Shown piece by piece: positions 7,875-15,436 of a stretch of DNA of 64,000 bases. Made by a program: the position numbers and the translations under genes. Source of the DNA: Herbaspirillum huttiense (lineage in GTDB: Bacteria; Pseudomonadota; Gammaproteobacteria; Burkholderiales; Burkholderiaceae_D); the NCBI RefSeq assembly GCF_004367745.1, contig NZ_CP037993.1, positions 868,001 through 932,000 on the forward strand, given 5' to 3'. The notes under the pieces were generated by a model, which was given only the letters and a program-made list of their open reading frames with translations, was not told the DNA's origin and made no database searches. Numbering within the stretch: the stretch's first letter is position 1; the number at the start of each line of letters is the position of its first letter.

Positions 7875-9299
7875 TCAGATGGGGGCAGCGGAAGACGACG
7901 GCGGCAACGCCGGTGCCAGCAACACACGATTGCGGCCATCGGTCTTGGCTTGATAGAGCGCCCGGTCGGCCGCTTGCAGCAAGGATTCCAGCCGCGCGTC
8001 GGGATGGGCCGGAATGCACCAGGCCACGCCGGCGCTGATGGTAATGCGGCCCAGAGCGGATCCGGCATGCGGCAGGTTCAGCGCATGGATGGCATCGCAC
8101 ATGCGCTGCAGGATGTGCTGGCCCTGGAGGCCATCGGTCTCGGCGAGGATCACCGCGAATTCTTCGCCGCCATAGCGCGCTACGGTTTCACCGGCGCGGC
8201 CGATGGTGTGCTGCAGTGTCTGCGCTACCTGGCGCAAGACCGCATCCCCTGCCACGTGGCCGTAATGATCGTTGTAGGGCTTGAACCAGTCGACGTCGAT
8301 GAAAGCCATTGTGAGCGGCTTGGCGTGGCGCAGGCTACGCCGCCATTCGTGATCCAGTGTCTCGTCGAAGCTGCGGCGGTTGGCGATGCCGGTGAGGCCA
8401 TCGGTGAGGCTGAGTGAACGCAGACGTTCGTTGGCCTGCGCCAGATCACGCGTGCGTTCGGCGATGCGCAGCTCCAGCGATTTGTTGAGGGCGCGCAGGG
8501 ATTCCTTTTCTTGTTCCAGTTGCGCGTAGAGGGCGCGGTTCTGGCGTGACTGCTTGCGCAGGCTGGACAGCATCGCGTTGATGGCATCGGCCAGGAAGTG
8601 CAGCTCGTGGCGCGTGCGTCCTCGCAGCCGGATGCGTTGCGGATTGTCGGGGTGATCGGGCTGGTTCAGATCCTGCCCGCGCACGAAGTCCGACAGCCGG
8701 GTGATGGGCCGTCCGAGCCAGCGATGGAAGACGTAGAGGAAGATGAACCACAGCACCAGCGTCTTGATGACCGAGTTGATGAGGATCAGGGTAAAACCGT
8801 AGGCCACCTTGCGGATCACCACGTGGCGGCTGGAATAGACGGTCCAGGCACCGATGTCGTGGGTGACGCCGTGTTCATCGCGATAGAGAATCGGGAAGCG
8901 ATGGCTGGTGGCGGCATTGAAGAAACCCGGCTTGACGGCACTGCGCGTGCCATCGGCGTCGACGTGGATCTGTTTGCCATCGTGATCGATGATATTGCCC
9001 AGGGCCATCACCAGCTTGCCTTGCGGGTCTTCGATCTTCACCCCGGTGACCACGGGCAGGTTGCTGATGCCGCGCAGGGTGGCCTTTTGCACGTCTCCCT
9101 GGAAGCGCCAGGTGGAGCTGGCCAGACTGGCACCGAAGGTCAGGTCCATGGCCCGCAATTCGTTGTCCACACCGGATTGCGTGTGCTCATATTCAGCGCC
9201 AAGTTGCAGGCAGGTCACGATCAGCGTCACCAGAAAGTAACTGCCGAAGATGATGCGCAGCAGATGGACTGCCAGGGAATTCTTGGAGAGCAAATTCAT
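7875..9299 (-). CDS. membrane-anchored diguanylate cyclase (GGDEF)
   Basis: This encodes 474 residues. A transmembrane helix (about 12-32), a periplasmic sensor segment (about 33-160) and a second transmembrane helix (about 165-190) are followed by a HAMP-like linker, a coiled coil rich in Leu/Glu/Arg (about 245-300) and a GGDEF domain (about 305-465). The active-site motif is GGEEF in RYGGEEFAVIL, which is a catalytically competent form. The product-inhibition I-site position reads RAGE instead of RxxD, so feedback control may be weak or lost. It makes cyclic di-GMP at the inner membrane. It is the first gene of a two-gene operon with the periplasmic binding-like protein. The ATG ending at 9299 is the start that puts the first helix at the N-terminus. 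Confidence 0.88.
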   Translation of the reverse strand: MNLLSKNSLAVHLLRIIFGSYFLVTLIVTCLQLGAEYEHTQSGVDNELRAMDLTFGASLASSTWRFQGDVQKATLRGISNLPVVTGVKIEDPQGKLVMALGNIIDHDGKQIHVDADGTRSAVKPGFFNAATSHRFPILYRDEHGVTHDIGAWTVYSSRHVVIRKVAYGFTLILINSVIKTLVLWFIFLYVFHRWLGRPITRLSDFVRGQDLNQPDHPDNPQRIRLRGRTRHELHFLADAINAMLSSLRKQSRQNRALYAQLEQEKESLRALNKSLELRIAERTRDLAQANERLRSLSLTDGLTGIANRRSFDETLDHEWRRSLRHAKPLTMAFIDVDWFKPYNDHYGHVAGDAVLRQVAQTLQHTIGRAGETVARYGGEEFAVILAETDGLQGQHILQRMCDAIHALNLPHAGSALGRITISAGVAWCIPAHPDARLESLLQAADRALYQAKTDGRNRVLLAPALPPSSSAAPI

Positions 9300-9923
9300 G
9301 TTCTTGCGTGGCGGGTTGCCTTGCTCAGGAGTTCGCGCGTGCGTGCAACGCAATGCAGATGCGGTATGCAGACATCGTGCCAGCGCGAGGGGTGCGGGCA
9401 ACCGATGGCGAGACGCTGCGTGGCGTCGTGGCGTGGTGTGCAGGCAATGCGGCGATGGTTGTAGCCACGGCGGACCAGCGCGCATTATTACGGATGCGCT
9501 GCTTTGGCATGGCGTGGAACTGCCGCATTGAATCTCCTCCCGCGGATGTGATGAGGGCCGTTAGCGGGCCGCTTAATTGCTGGTCACGTGCGGGGTAAAT
9601 TCTAACGTCAGGTGTTGCTGAGATGTTGGTGAAAGCTGCTTGAATGTAAGCAAATTGTCCATCTCCTTCGCATCATTGCCACCGAGGCAGGAGTGTTGGT
9701 GAGGATTGTGCGCTCGCCGTTGCCCTGCGGCATGAGCGGAGATCCTTCGCAGGTTTGATGCGCTGACTGTGCGGCGCAGGGTGCGCTGGAAATGAACAGC
9801 CGTCACCGTGATGACGACTGTTCGGCTTGCCGGGCTTGCGCGCGTACTTGAGTTGCAACTGCCAGGATGAATATCAACCGCGCGCTCGTTTCCAAGAAAG
9901 GTAACGATGCTGCGTAGGGTGGC
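9300..9923. other. gene-free stretch between GGDEF and MetQ-like genes
   Basis: About 620 bp. Short frames exist on both strands, but none has a ribosome binding site, family motif or convincing codon pattern. No tRNA or clear terminator was seen. It must hold the promoter of the GGDEF operon and the 3' end of the MetQ-like transcript's neighbour region. I see nothing else I can support. Confidence 0.3.
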
Positions 9924-10754
9924 TTACTTCTTCAGCCAGGCCAGGCGATAGAGTTTCTGGTCGTTGAGATAGAACGCCTGGATACTGCTGCGCACTGCTT
10001 CCGAATTTTTGTAGATGGTGAGGAACTGGGCAATGCGCGGATCGTTTGTCTTGTCGCTGCGGGCCACGAACTGGATGGCCCAGGAATCATCCTCGTAGCT
10101 GGTATAGGCCAGTCCCTTGTGCGCATCGAAGGCTTTGGAGGCGATGATGAAATAGGGGAAGCCCTGCGCCAGATCCACATCGGGCGTCACGCGGACCAGT
10201 TGCGGTCCCTCGACCTCGACGAACTGCAGCTTCTTCGGATTGGAGGCGATGTCGGCCTGGGTGCCGAGCAGCCCGGTGTCAGGGCGTAGCGTGATCAGGC
10301 CTGCGTGCTGCAGCAGGCGCAGGCCGCGGCCGACGTTGACGGGATCGCTGGCGATGGCCACCTTGGCGCCGTTGGGCAGATCGGACAGGGAGTTGTATTT
10401 GCTGGAATACAGGCCCAGGTAGGAGAGGATGCCAGCCTGCACGCTGGTCAGCTTGAATCCCTTGCTGCGCACGGCATTGGCCAGGTAATTGCTGTTCTGG
10501 TAGTAGTTCAGGTCGATGTCGCCGGCATCCAGCGCGATGTTGGGTGTGGCCCAGTCGCTGAATTCGATGACTTGCACATCCAGGCCTTGTTTTCTGGCTT
10601 CCTTGGCGGCGACTTCTACGGAGTCGGCGAAGACGCCGGGGACTACGCCGATCTTGAGCGGTGCGGCCAGCACGGTGCTGGCGACGGCCAGGCTTGCCAG
10701 CAGTACGGTGAGCTTTGGGATCCAGCGTTTGGTGATCGAGGGGAAAGCAGTCAT
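9924..10754 (-). CDS. MetQ/NlpA-family substrate-binding protein, non-lipidated
   Basis: This encodes 276 residues. The signal peptide (about 1-30, TVLLASLAVASTVLAAPLK) lacks the lipobox cysteine of classical MetQ lipoproteins, so the protein should be soluble in the periplasm. The family core is clear: KIGVVPGVFADSVEVAAKEA, IEFSDWATPNIALDAGDIDLN(Y), the PNGAKVAIASDPVNVGRGLR segment and ITLRPDTGL. Family members bind methionine or related compounds for MetNI-type ABC importers. No metN or metI is next to it, so it either works with a transporter encoded elsewhere or has another ligand. The ATG ending at 10754 gives the signal peptide; a longer frame from 10817 would bury it. Confidence 0.85.
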   Translation of the reverse strand: MTAFPSITKRWIPKLTVLLASLAVASTVLAAPLKIGVVPGVFADSVEVAAKEARKQGLDVQVIEFSDWATPNIALDAGDIDLNYYQNSNYLANAVRSKGFKLTSVQAGILSYLGLYSSKYNSLSDLPNGAKVAIASDPVNVGRGLRLLQHAGLITLRPDTGLLGTQADIASNPKKLQFVEVEGPQLVRVTPDVDLAQGFPYFIIASKAFDAHKGLAYTSYEDDSWAIQFVARSDKTNDPRIAQFLTIYKNSEAVRSSIQAFYLNDQKLYRLAWLKK

Positions 10755-11075
10755 GGAGGGCCCGTTTGCAAGAAAGGTCAGAGGGGTGAGAAGCGGGAGC
10801 CCAGTATAGGCAGGCACCTTCAGCGGCCCAACAAACGATTTCGCATTAGCTTCTTGGGGATTCGAGTAAGGGCGGAGGTGAGGGTGGTGGGCGCAAGCGA
10901 ATGATTTGAGGAAGTGGACTTCCTACCTTGCGCACAAGTGCTTGCTCAGAGGCCGGATTTGCCGGACAGAGAAGCAATGGACATACGGCAAAATGCAAAA
11001 AACGGCCCTTTTTCGAAGAGGCGTTTTTTGGGCGACGCAGTATAAACATGGAATATCCATGCAGCGATGTATATC
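10755..11075. other. gene-free stretch with a degraded copy of the tRNA-Met downstream flank
   Basis: Bases about 10977-11075 resemble 12101-12196, the 3' flank of the intact tRNA-Met gene, including a decayed version of its terminator around 10997-11030 (CTTTTTCGAAGAGGCG core). Upstream of that, a single AAACGATTT lies near 10830. No gene is supported. Confidence 0.5.
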
Positions 11076-11130
11076 TGGTGGTGATAGGTGGACCTGAACC
11101 ATCGCCCCCAGCATTATGTGTGCTGTGCTC
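11076..11130 (-). pseudogene. truncated tRNA-Met copy (nucleotides 23-77 only)
   Basis: Fifty-five bases match the 3' part of the intact tRNA-Met at 12197-12273, from the end of the D arm through the CAT anticodon, T arm, acceptor strand and CCA. Identity stops abruptly at 11130 (equivalent to 12251), so the 5' acceptor strand and D arm are missing. There are also changes in the T arm (GATGG for GGTGG) and one base of the anticodon loop. It cannot fold as a tRNA. It is either an attachment-site scar or a broken tandem tRNA copy. Confidence 0.8.
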
Positions 11131-11228
11131 CACCTAATGAACCCGTAAATGGTCTACTTAGATCCGTGGTTTAGTTCAGTGCTATAAAATTGCATCCATT
11201 GAAAATACCAACCTGCAGGAAATTAATA

Positions 11229-11432
11229 ATGACATTACTCGCAGAGATACTTGATGAACGAAACGAGGAGTCCACTACATGCTTCTTGGCTAAGGTTACG
11301 TTGGAATCATACATAGACAGCTTGCCCTCCGCATATCAATCCTACGATGTGCAGCGCGAGGTGGTTGCCAACGTTTACCTAGATCATCTCGTCAATACAG
11401 TCCTAGAGAAGAGACATGTTGATTTGCATTGA
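11229..11432 (+). CDS. small hypothetical protein
   Basis: This is a 67-residue acidic protein with no family I recognise. It begins MTLLAEILDERNEESTTCFL and ends LEKRHVDLH. The ATG at 11229 has an AGGA element about 10 bp upstream; a longer frame from 11190 lacks one. Codon use is AT-richer than the core genes on either side, and it sits inside the tRNA-flanked foreign stretch directly before the IS21 end, so it was probably brought in by transfer. It could be the remnant of a larger island. Function unknown. Confidence 0.45.
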   Translation: MTLLAEILDERNEESTTCFLAKVTLESYIDSLPSAYQSYDVQREVVANVYLDHLVNTVLEKRHVDLH

Positions 11433-11885
11433 AAACTGACCCAGTTTCCCCGGAAATTTGCATCCTAAGTTGACCCATGTTTAGACCACAATCCTGCTCA
11501 TGACATCGAGCGGGAGAACGGAGTGATAGACGTGGCCCTACTTGGAATCATTCGACGCTGGTACATCAGAGATCGCGTCTCGATCCGGGAAATCGCCCGC
11601 AGGTTGGACATTTCCCGAAACACGGTTCGTCGCTACATTCGATCAGAGGCGATCGAACCTTCCTATGCCAGCAGGCATTCACCGAGCTCTTTGGATGCAT
11701 ATGCCCCCAGGCTTTCCGCGTGGCTGAGCTCAGAGTTGGTCAAATCCCGTAAGCAAAGACGGACCCTGAAACAGATGTTCCTGGAGTTAAGGGAGCTTGG
11801 TTATGAGGGGTCGTATGACCGTGTGGCGGCCTTTAGCAGGCACTGGAAGGCGGGTCAGTTAGAGAGGGTCAAATCGGCGAGCAAA
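11433..11885 (+). mobile_element. IS21-family insertion sequence remnant, left end
   Basis: The left end shows two copies of TGACCCA (11437-11443 and 11471-11477), the kind of repeated end motif seen in IS21-family elements, followed by the start of istA. Similarity to the element stops at about 11885. The rest of istA, all of istB and the right end are missing, so it cannot move. Confidence 0.7.
11523..11885 (+). pseudogene. istA: truncated IS21 transposase IstA
   Basis: The translation from the GTG at 11523 is the N-terminal DNA-binding part of IstA: an HTH region (IREIARRLDISRNTVRRYIR) and a following segment that includes KQMFLELRELGYEGSYDRV and QLERVKSASK. A complete IstA is about 500 residues and continues into a DDE catalytic domain. 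Here family similarity ends near residue 120, and the open frame runs on to 12035 in unrelated sequence. The catalytic domain is absent. The break lies where the Vsr-like fragment begins in another frame, so a deletion or recombination has joined the two. Confidence 0.78.
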
Positions 11886-11892
11886 TCAACAA

Positions 11893-12012
11893 ATGGTTGT
11901 CATATGGGAGTGCGGACTGAAACATGGAGATCCTACCGAGGCGCTTTCCTGGTTGCCCGATGTAGTTCGCGACTTGGGGATCGAGTACGTCGAATGGCCG
12001 TCGCTCTCTTGA
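11893..12012 (+). pseudogene. C-terminal fragment resembling a Vsr mismatch endonuclease
   Basis: One frame off the IstA frame, the sequence reads MVVIWECGLKHGDPTEAL and ends EYVEWPSLS before a TGA at 12010-12012. The VIWECGL core and the terminal Trp-rich piece resemble the last part of very-short-patch repair endonucleases, which normally have about 130-150 residues with a Zn-binding and catalytic N-terminal part. That part is missing, so this would be a dead remnant. Vsr genes usually travel with cytosine methyltransferases on mobile islands. The assignment rests on a short match and is an inference. Confidence 0.45.
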
Positions 12013-12114
12013 CGGTTTGGATGCGATGTCATTGATCGGTAGGCTGTGGGTCAATTTCACCTTGATTCGTTTGTGCTAACCAGCAAGCCGAGTTGATCAC
12101 GGATATGACAAAAC

Positions 12115-12150
12115 AAAAAACCCGCCCTTCTTTCGAAGAGGCGGGTTTTT
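12115..12150 (-). terminator. bidirectional intrinsic terminator of tRNA-Met
   Basis: The stem CCCGCC-CTTC pairs with GAAG-A-GGCGGG around a TTTC loop, with six A before and five T after, so it can work in both directions. It lies 47 bp beyond the tRNA 3' end. Confidence 0.85.
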
Positions 12151-12196
12151 CGGACGGCGCCGCATACGCATGATTGCACATGCAGCGACGGGTATC

Positions 12197-12273
12197 TGGT
12201 GGTGATAGGTGGACTTGAACCACCGACCCCAGCATTATGAGTGCTGTGCTCTAACCAGCTGAGCTATATCACC
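12197..12273 (-). tRNA. tRNA-Met (CAT), elongator type
   Basis: This is a complete 77-nt tRNA with encoded CCA. The acceptor stem is GGTGATA/TATCACC, the anticodon stem CAGCA/TGCTG encloses the loop CTCATAA (anticodon CAT), and the T loop is TTCAAGT. The anticodon arm pattern matches the elongator methionine tRNA rather than the initiator, which would have three G-C pairs at the loop end. Lysidine-modified Ile2 is the other CAT possibility, but the ATAATGCTGGGGTC stretch fits Met better. Confidence 0.92.
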
Positions 12274-12289
12274 AGGAGGCAAGCCCGAG

Positions 12290-12318
12290 ACTATAGAGGT
12301 CCAATCACCTTCTGTCAA
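12290..12318 (-). promoter_or_regulatory. sigma-70 promoter of tRNA-Met
   Basis: Read on the minus strand, a perfect -35 TTGACA (12313-12318) is separated by exactly 17 bp from the -10 TATAGT (12290-12295). The tRNA 5' end lies 17 bp past the -10, consistent with a short leader. It is close to the consensus and should be strong. Confidence 0.85.
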
Positions 12319-12366
12319 TACTTTTTCCGCATTTCCCTCTTAATTTTATCCACAGGCCCCGGCAGC

Positions 12367-13323
12367 TCATCCGGCGGGGCGTTCCGCCAAGGCTTGCTGC
12401 ACCCGCGCCAGCACCTCGGCCGTAGCCTCCGGGCGGTTGCAGTCGATGCTGATGCGCTCCGGCATCGAACGCAGCCAGGTCAGCTGGCGCTTGGCCAGTT
12501 GCCGCGTTGCGGCAATGCCTTTCTCGCGCAGGGCCGTGGCATCGATGCTGCCGTCCAGGTATTCCCACATCTGGCGATACCCGACACAACGCATCGACGG
12601 CAGCCCCAGATGCAGGTCGCCCCGCGCGCGCAAAGCGGCGACTTCACGTTCCAGCGCGCCACCGCGCAGCATCAGGTCAAAGCGCAACGCAATGCGCTCG
12701 TGCAGTACCGCACGGTCAGCCGGTTCCAGCGCCAGCGGCAGCATCTCGAACGGCAGCGGCTCAGGCGGCTTCTGCGACAGCAAGGACGACATCGGCTGCC
12801 CCGTCAGCAAGCTGATCTCCAGCGCACGCTGAATGCGCTGGCTGTCAGTCGGCTTCAGGCGCGCAGCCGTGACCGGGTCCAGCGTCGCCAGGCGCGCATG
12901 CATGGCCGGCATGCCGATCCGTGCCGCCTCCTCATCCAGTTGCGCACGCAATGCCGGATCGGCCTGCGGCAGCTCATCCAGGCCGTCGCGCAGCACCTTG
13001 AAATACAGCATCGTCCCGCCCACCAGCAAGGGCAGCTTGCCGCGCGATGCAATCTCCAGCGTGAGCCGCAGCGCATCCTGGCGGAACTGCATGGCGGAGT
13101 AAGCTTCGGTCGGGTCGATGATGTCGATCAGGTGGTGCGGCACGGCAGCCAGCTCTTCCGGGCTGGGCTTGGCGGTGCCGATATCCATCTCGCGGTAGAC
13201 CAGGGCCGAATCGACGGAAATGATTTCGCAGGGCAGGTGGCGGGCAATCTCCAGCGCAGCGGCAGTCTTGCCGGACGCAGTGGGGCCCATGATGGCCACC
13301 GCCAGAGGCAGTTGCTGGGTCAT
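12367..13323 (-). CDS. miaA: tRNA dimethylallyltransferase MiaA
   Basis: This encodes 318 residues of the cytoplasmic enzyme that transfers a dimethylallyl group to N6 of A37 in tRNAs reading U-starting codons. The N-terminal P-loop is GPTASGKT, followed by the conserved [20 protein letters not shown] and [10 protein letters not shown], and later [12 protein letters not shown]. The length matches the family (about 300-320). The ATG ending at 13323 is preceded by AAGGAT at a good distance. It begins 10 bp after the mutL stop, so it is co-transcribed with mutL, the usual mutL-miaA order in proteobacteria. Confidence 0.97.
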   Translation of the reverse strand: MTQQLPLAVAIMGPTASGKTAAALEIARHLPCEIISVDSALVYREMDIGTAKPSPEELAAVPHHLIDIIDPTEAYSAMQFRQDALRLTLEIASRGKLPLLVGGTMLYFKVLRDGLDELPQADPALRAQLDEEAARIGMPAMHARLATLDPVTAARLKPTDSQRIQRALEISLLTGQPMSSLLSQKPPEPLPFEMLPLALEPADRAVLHERIALRFDLMLRGGALEREVAALRARGDLHLGLPSMRCVGYRQMWEYLDGSIDATALREKGIAATRQLAKRQLTWLRSMPERISIDCNRPEATAEVLARVQQALAERPAG

Positions 13324-13333
13324 CACACGATCC

Positions 13334-15286
13334 TTACTGGCCACGCAGGAAGAGCTTGTCCAGATCCGACAGGCCCATCTGCGTCCAGGTCGGACGGCCG
13401 TGGTTGCACTGGTCGGAACGTTCGGTGGCTTCCATCTGGCGCAGCAGCGCGTTCATCTCGGGCAGCGTCAGGCTGCGATTGGCACGCACCGCCGTATGGC
13501 AGGCCAGCGTACCGAGCAGTTCGTTGCGGCGCTCCAGCAAGACACGCGAACCACCGTACTCGCGCACATCGCGCAGGACGTCGCGGGCCAGCGTCTGGGC
13601 GTCAGCGTTCTTCAGCAGCGCCGGGACGGCACGCACGGCCAGCGTGGTCGGGGACATCACGGCAATGTCGAAGCCCAGGGCCGACAGCGTTTCCTGATGT
13701 TCTTCCACCGTGCCCACTTCCACCGGATCGGCATAGAAGGTGACCGGAATCAGCAGCGGCTGCACGAACATCTCGTTGCCATCGAGCGCGGTCTTCAGTT
13801 GTTCGTAGAGGATGCGTTCATGTGCGGCATGCATGTCCACCACCACCAGGCCGGCCTGGTTCTGCGCCAGCACGTAGATGCCATGCAGTTGCGCCAGCGC
13901 GAAGCCGAGCGGGAAGTCGCCGTCCGGCAGGGGGGAGGCGGGCTGTGCAGCGGACTGGAAGGCTGCGCTGTTGAAGCCTGCCGCCGCATTGCCACTGTCG
14001 CTCTGCCCGGCAGGCTCGCTGCGGAACATGTTGCCGTAGGCCGCGCGATCCTGGCGTACGCCAAAGCCGCCGCTGCCCGGTCCGCCGTTGCCGGCAAAGG
14101 AGAACGGACGCGGTTGTTCGGCGAACTGGGCGGAGAAGCTCTGCTGTTTCTGTTCGCGCATCCAGGGCAGCGGGGCATTCGGGCCACTGGCGGGAGCGGG
14201 CGCGCCCTCGGCGCTCTCGGTCTGTTGCTGCGGCAGATTGCCGAAGGACACGGCCGAGGTCTGCGCCAGCGCGCGCGAGACCGCGTGGAATACGAACTGG
14301 TGCACCGCGCGGCTGTCGCGGAAACGCACTTCGATCTTGGATGGGTGCACGTTCACATCCACCAGCGCCGGGTCCAGCGTCAGCGACAGCGCATAGGCCG
14401 GGTAACGGTCGCCATGCAGCACATCCTGGTAGGCGGCGCGCACGGCGTGGGTGAGCAGCTTGTCACGGACGAAGCGGCCGTTGACGTAGAAATACTGGCC
14501 ATCGGCGCGTGCCTTCGAGGCCGTCGGCAGGCCGACGAATCCATGCAGGCGCAAGGGGCCCGCACTCTCGTCGAGCGGCAGACGCGCATTGGCGAATTCG
14601 TCGCCGAGGATGTGGGCGCTGCGCTTGGCGAATTCACCGACGTTCCAGTGATCGACCGTCTTGCCGTTATGCGACAGCGAAAAACTCACATCCGGACGCG
14701 CCAGCGCAATACGCCGCACGACCTCGGCGCAGTGGCCGTATTCGGTCTGTTCGGACTTGAGGAATTTGCGCCGCGCCGGGGTGTTGAAATACAGGTCCTG
14801 CACGTCGATGGTCGTGCCCTGTGCGCCTGAGGCCGGGGCCACGGTACCAAATTGGGAGCCGGTGATTTCCCATGCATGCGGGGCATCGGCGGTGCGGCTG
14901 GTTACCGTGAGCTGGGCCACCGAGGCGATCGAGGCCAGCGCCTCGCCGCGGAAGCCGAGCGTGGAGACATTCTCCAGGTCAGTCAGCGACGCAATCTTGG
15001 ACGTCGCATGGCGCGCCAGTGCCAGCGGCAATTGCTCAGGTGGAATGCCGCGTCCGTTGTCGGTGATGGCGATGCGCTTGACGCCGCCTTGCTCCAGGCG
15101 CACGGTGATTTGCGTGGAGCCGGCATCGAGCGCGTTCTCCAGCAATTCCTTGACCACGGCGGAAGGACGTTCGATCACCTCGCCAGCAGCAATCTGCGAG
15201 ATCAGCTGATCGGGCAGGGCCTGGATGGGACGGTGGGACGGGGCGGCAGCCGGTTCGGAAGCGGGGGAGGAGTGCGGTGCGTTCAT
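13334..15286 (-). CDS. mutL: DNA mismatch repair protein MutL
   Basis: This encodes 650 residues. The N-terminal GHKL ATPase carries [20 protein letters not shown] and [16 protein letters not shown] Pro/Gly/Ala-rich linker spans about residues 340-450. The C-terminal domain has [12 protein letters not shown], a version of the metal-binding endonuclease motif DQHA(x)2E(x)4E, together with ACHTAVRA and CNHGRPT. It is therefore the nicking type of MutL found in organisms without MutH, unlike E. coli MutL. It links MutS mismatch recognition to strand incision. It is transcribed ahead of miaA. Confidence 0.97.
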   Translation of the reverse strand: MNAPHSSPASEPAAAPSHRPIQALPDQLISQIAAGEVIERPSAVVKELLENALDAGSTQITVRLEQGGVKRIAITDNGRGIPPEQLPLALARHATSKIASLTDLENVSTLGFRGEALASIASVAQLTVTSRTADAPHAWEITGSQFGTVAPASGAQGTTIDVQDLYFNTPARRKFLKSEQTEYGHCAEVVRRIALARPDVSFSLSHNGKTVDHWNVGEFAKRSAHILGDEFANARLPLDESAGPLRLHGFVGLPTASKARADGQYFYVNGRFVRDKLLTHAVRAAYQDVLHGDRYPAYALSLTLDPALVDVNVHPSKIEVRFRDSRAVHQFVFHAVSRALAQTSAVSFGNLPQQQTESAEGAPAPASGPNAPLPWMREQKQQSFSAQFAEQPRPFSFAGNGGPGSGGFGVRQDRAAYGNMFRSEPAGQSDSGNAAAGFNSAAFQSAAQPASPLPDGDFPLGFALAQLHGIYVLAQNQAGLVVVDMHAAHERILYEQLKTALDGNEMFVQPLLIPVTFYADPVEVGTVEEHQETLSALGFDIAVMSPTTLAVRAVPALLKNADAQTLARDVLRDVREYGGSRVLLERRNELLGTLACHTAVRANRSLTLPEMNALLRQMEATERSDQCNHGRPTWTQMGLSDLDKLFLRGQ

Positions 15287-15326
15287 GGCGGGATTATACC
15301 TGCCGGCGCCAGGGGCCGGATGTGAC

Positions 15327-15348
15327 GAAGCCGCCCGGAGGCGGCTTC
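15327..15348. terminator. hairpin between the chemoreceptor 3' end and mutL
   Basis: A perfect 9-bp stem GAAGCCGCC/GGCGGCTTC with loop CGGA lies about 80 bp beyond the chemoreceptor stop. There is no clear T run in either direction, so it may be a weak or Rho-assisted terminator. Confidence 0.45.
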
Positions 15349-15414
15349 TTGGGAGCGGATGCGATCAGGGTTTTCTGCAGGGCAATCGTTGGATCGCTGC
15401 ACAGAAAATCATGC

Positions 15415-15436
15415 AAACGATATAAACGATTTATAC
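15415..15436 (+). repeat. AT-rich 9-bp tandem repeat at the chemoreceptor 3' end
   Basis: Two tandem units, AAACGATAT and AAACGATTT, then ATAC. The block overlaps the stop codon of the minus-strand chemoreceptor gene. Similar blocks occur at 34903-34930, 38470-38491 and 59619-59640. Confidence 0.6.
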
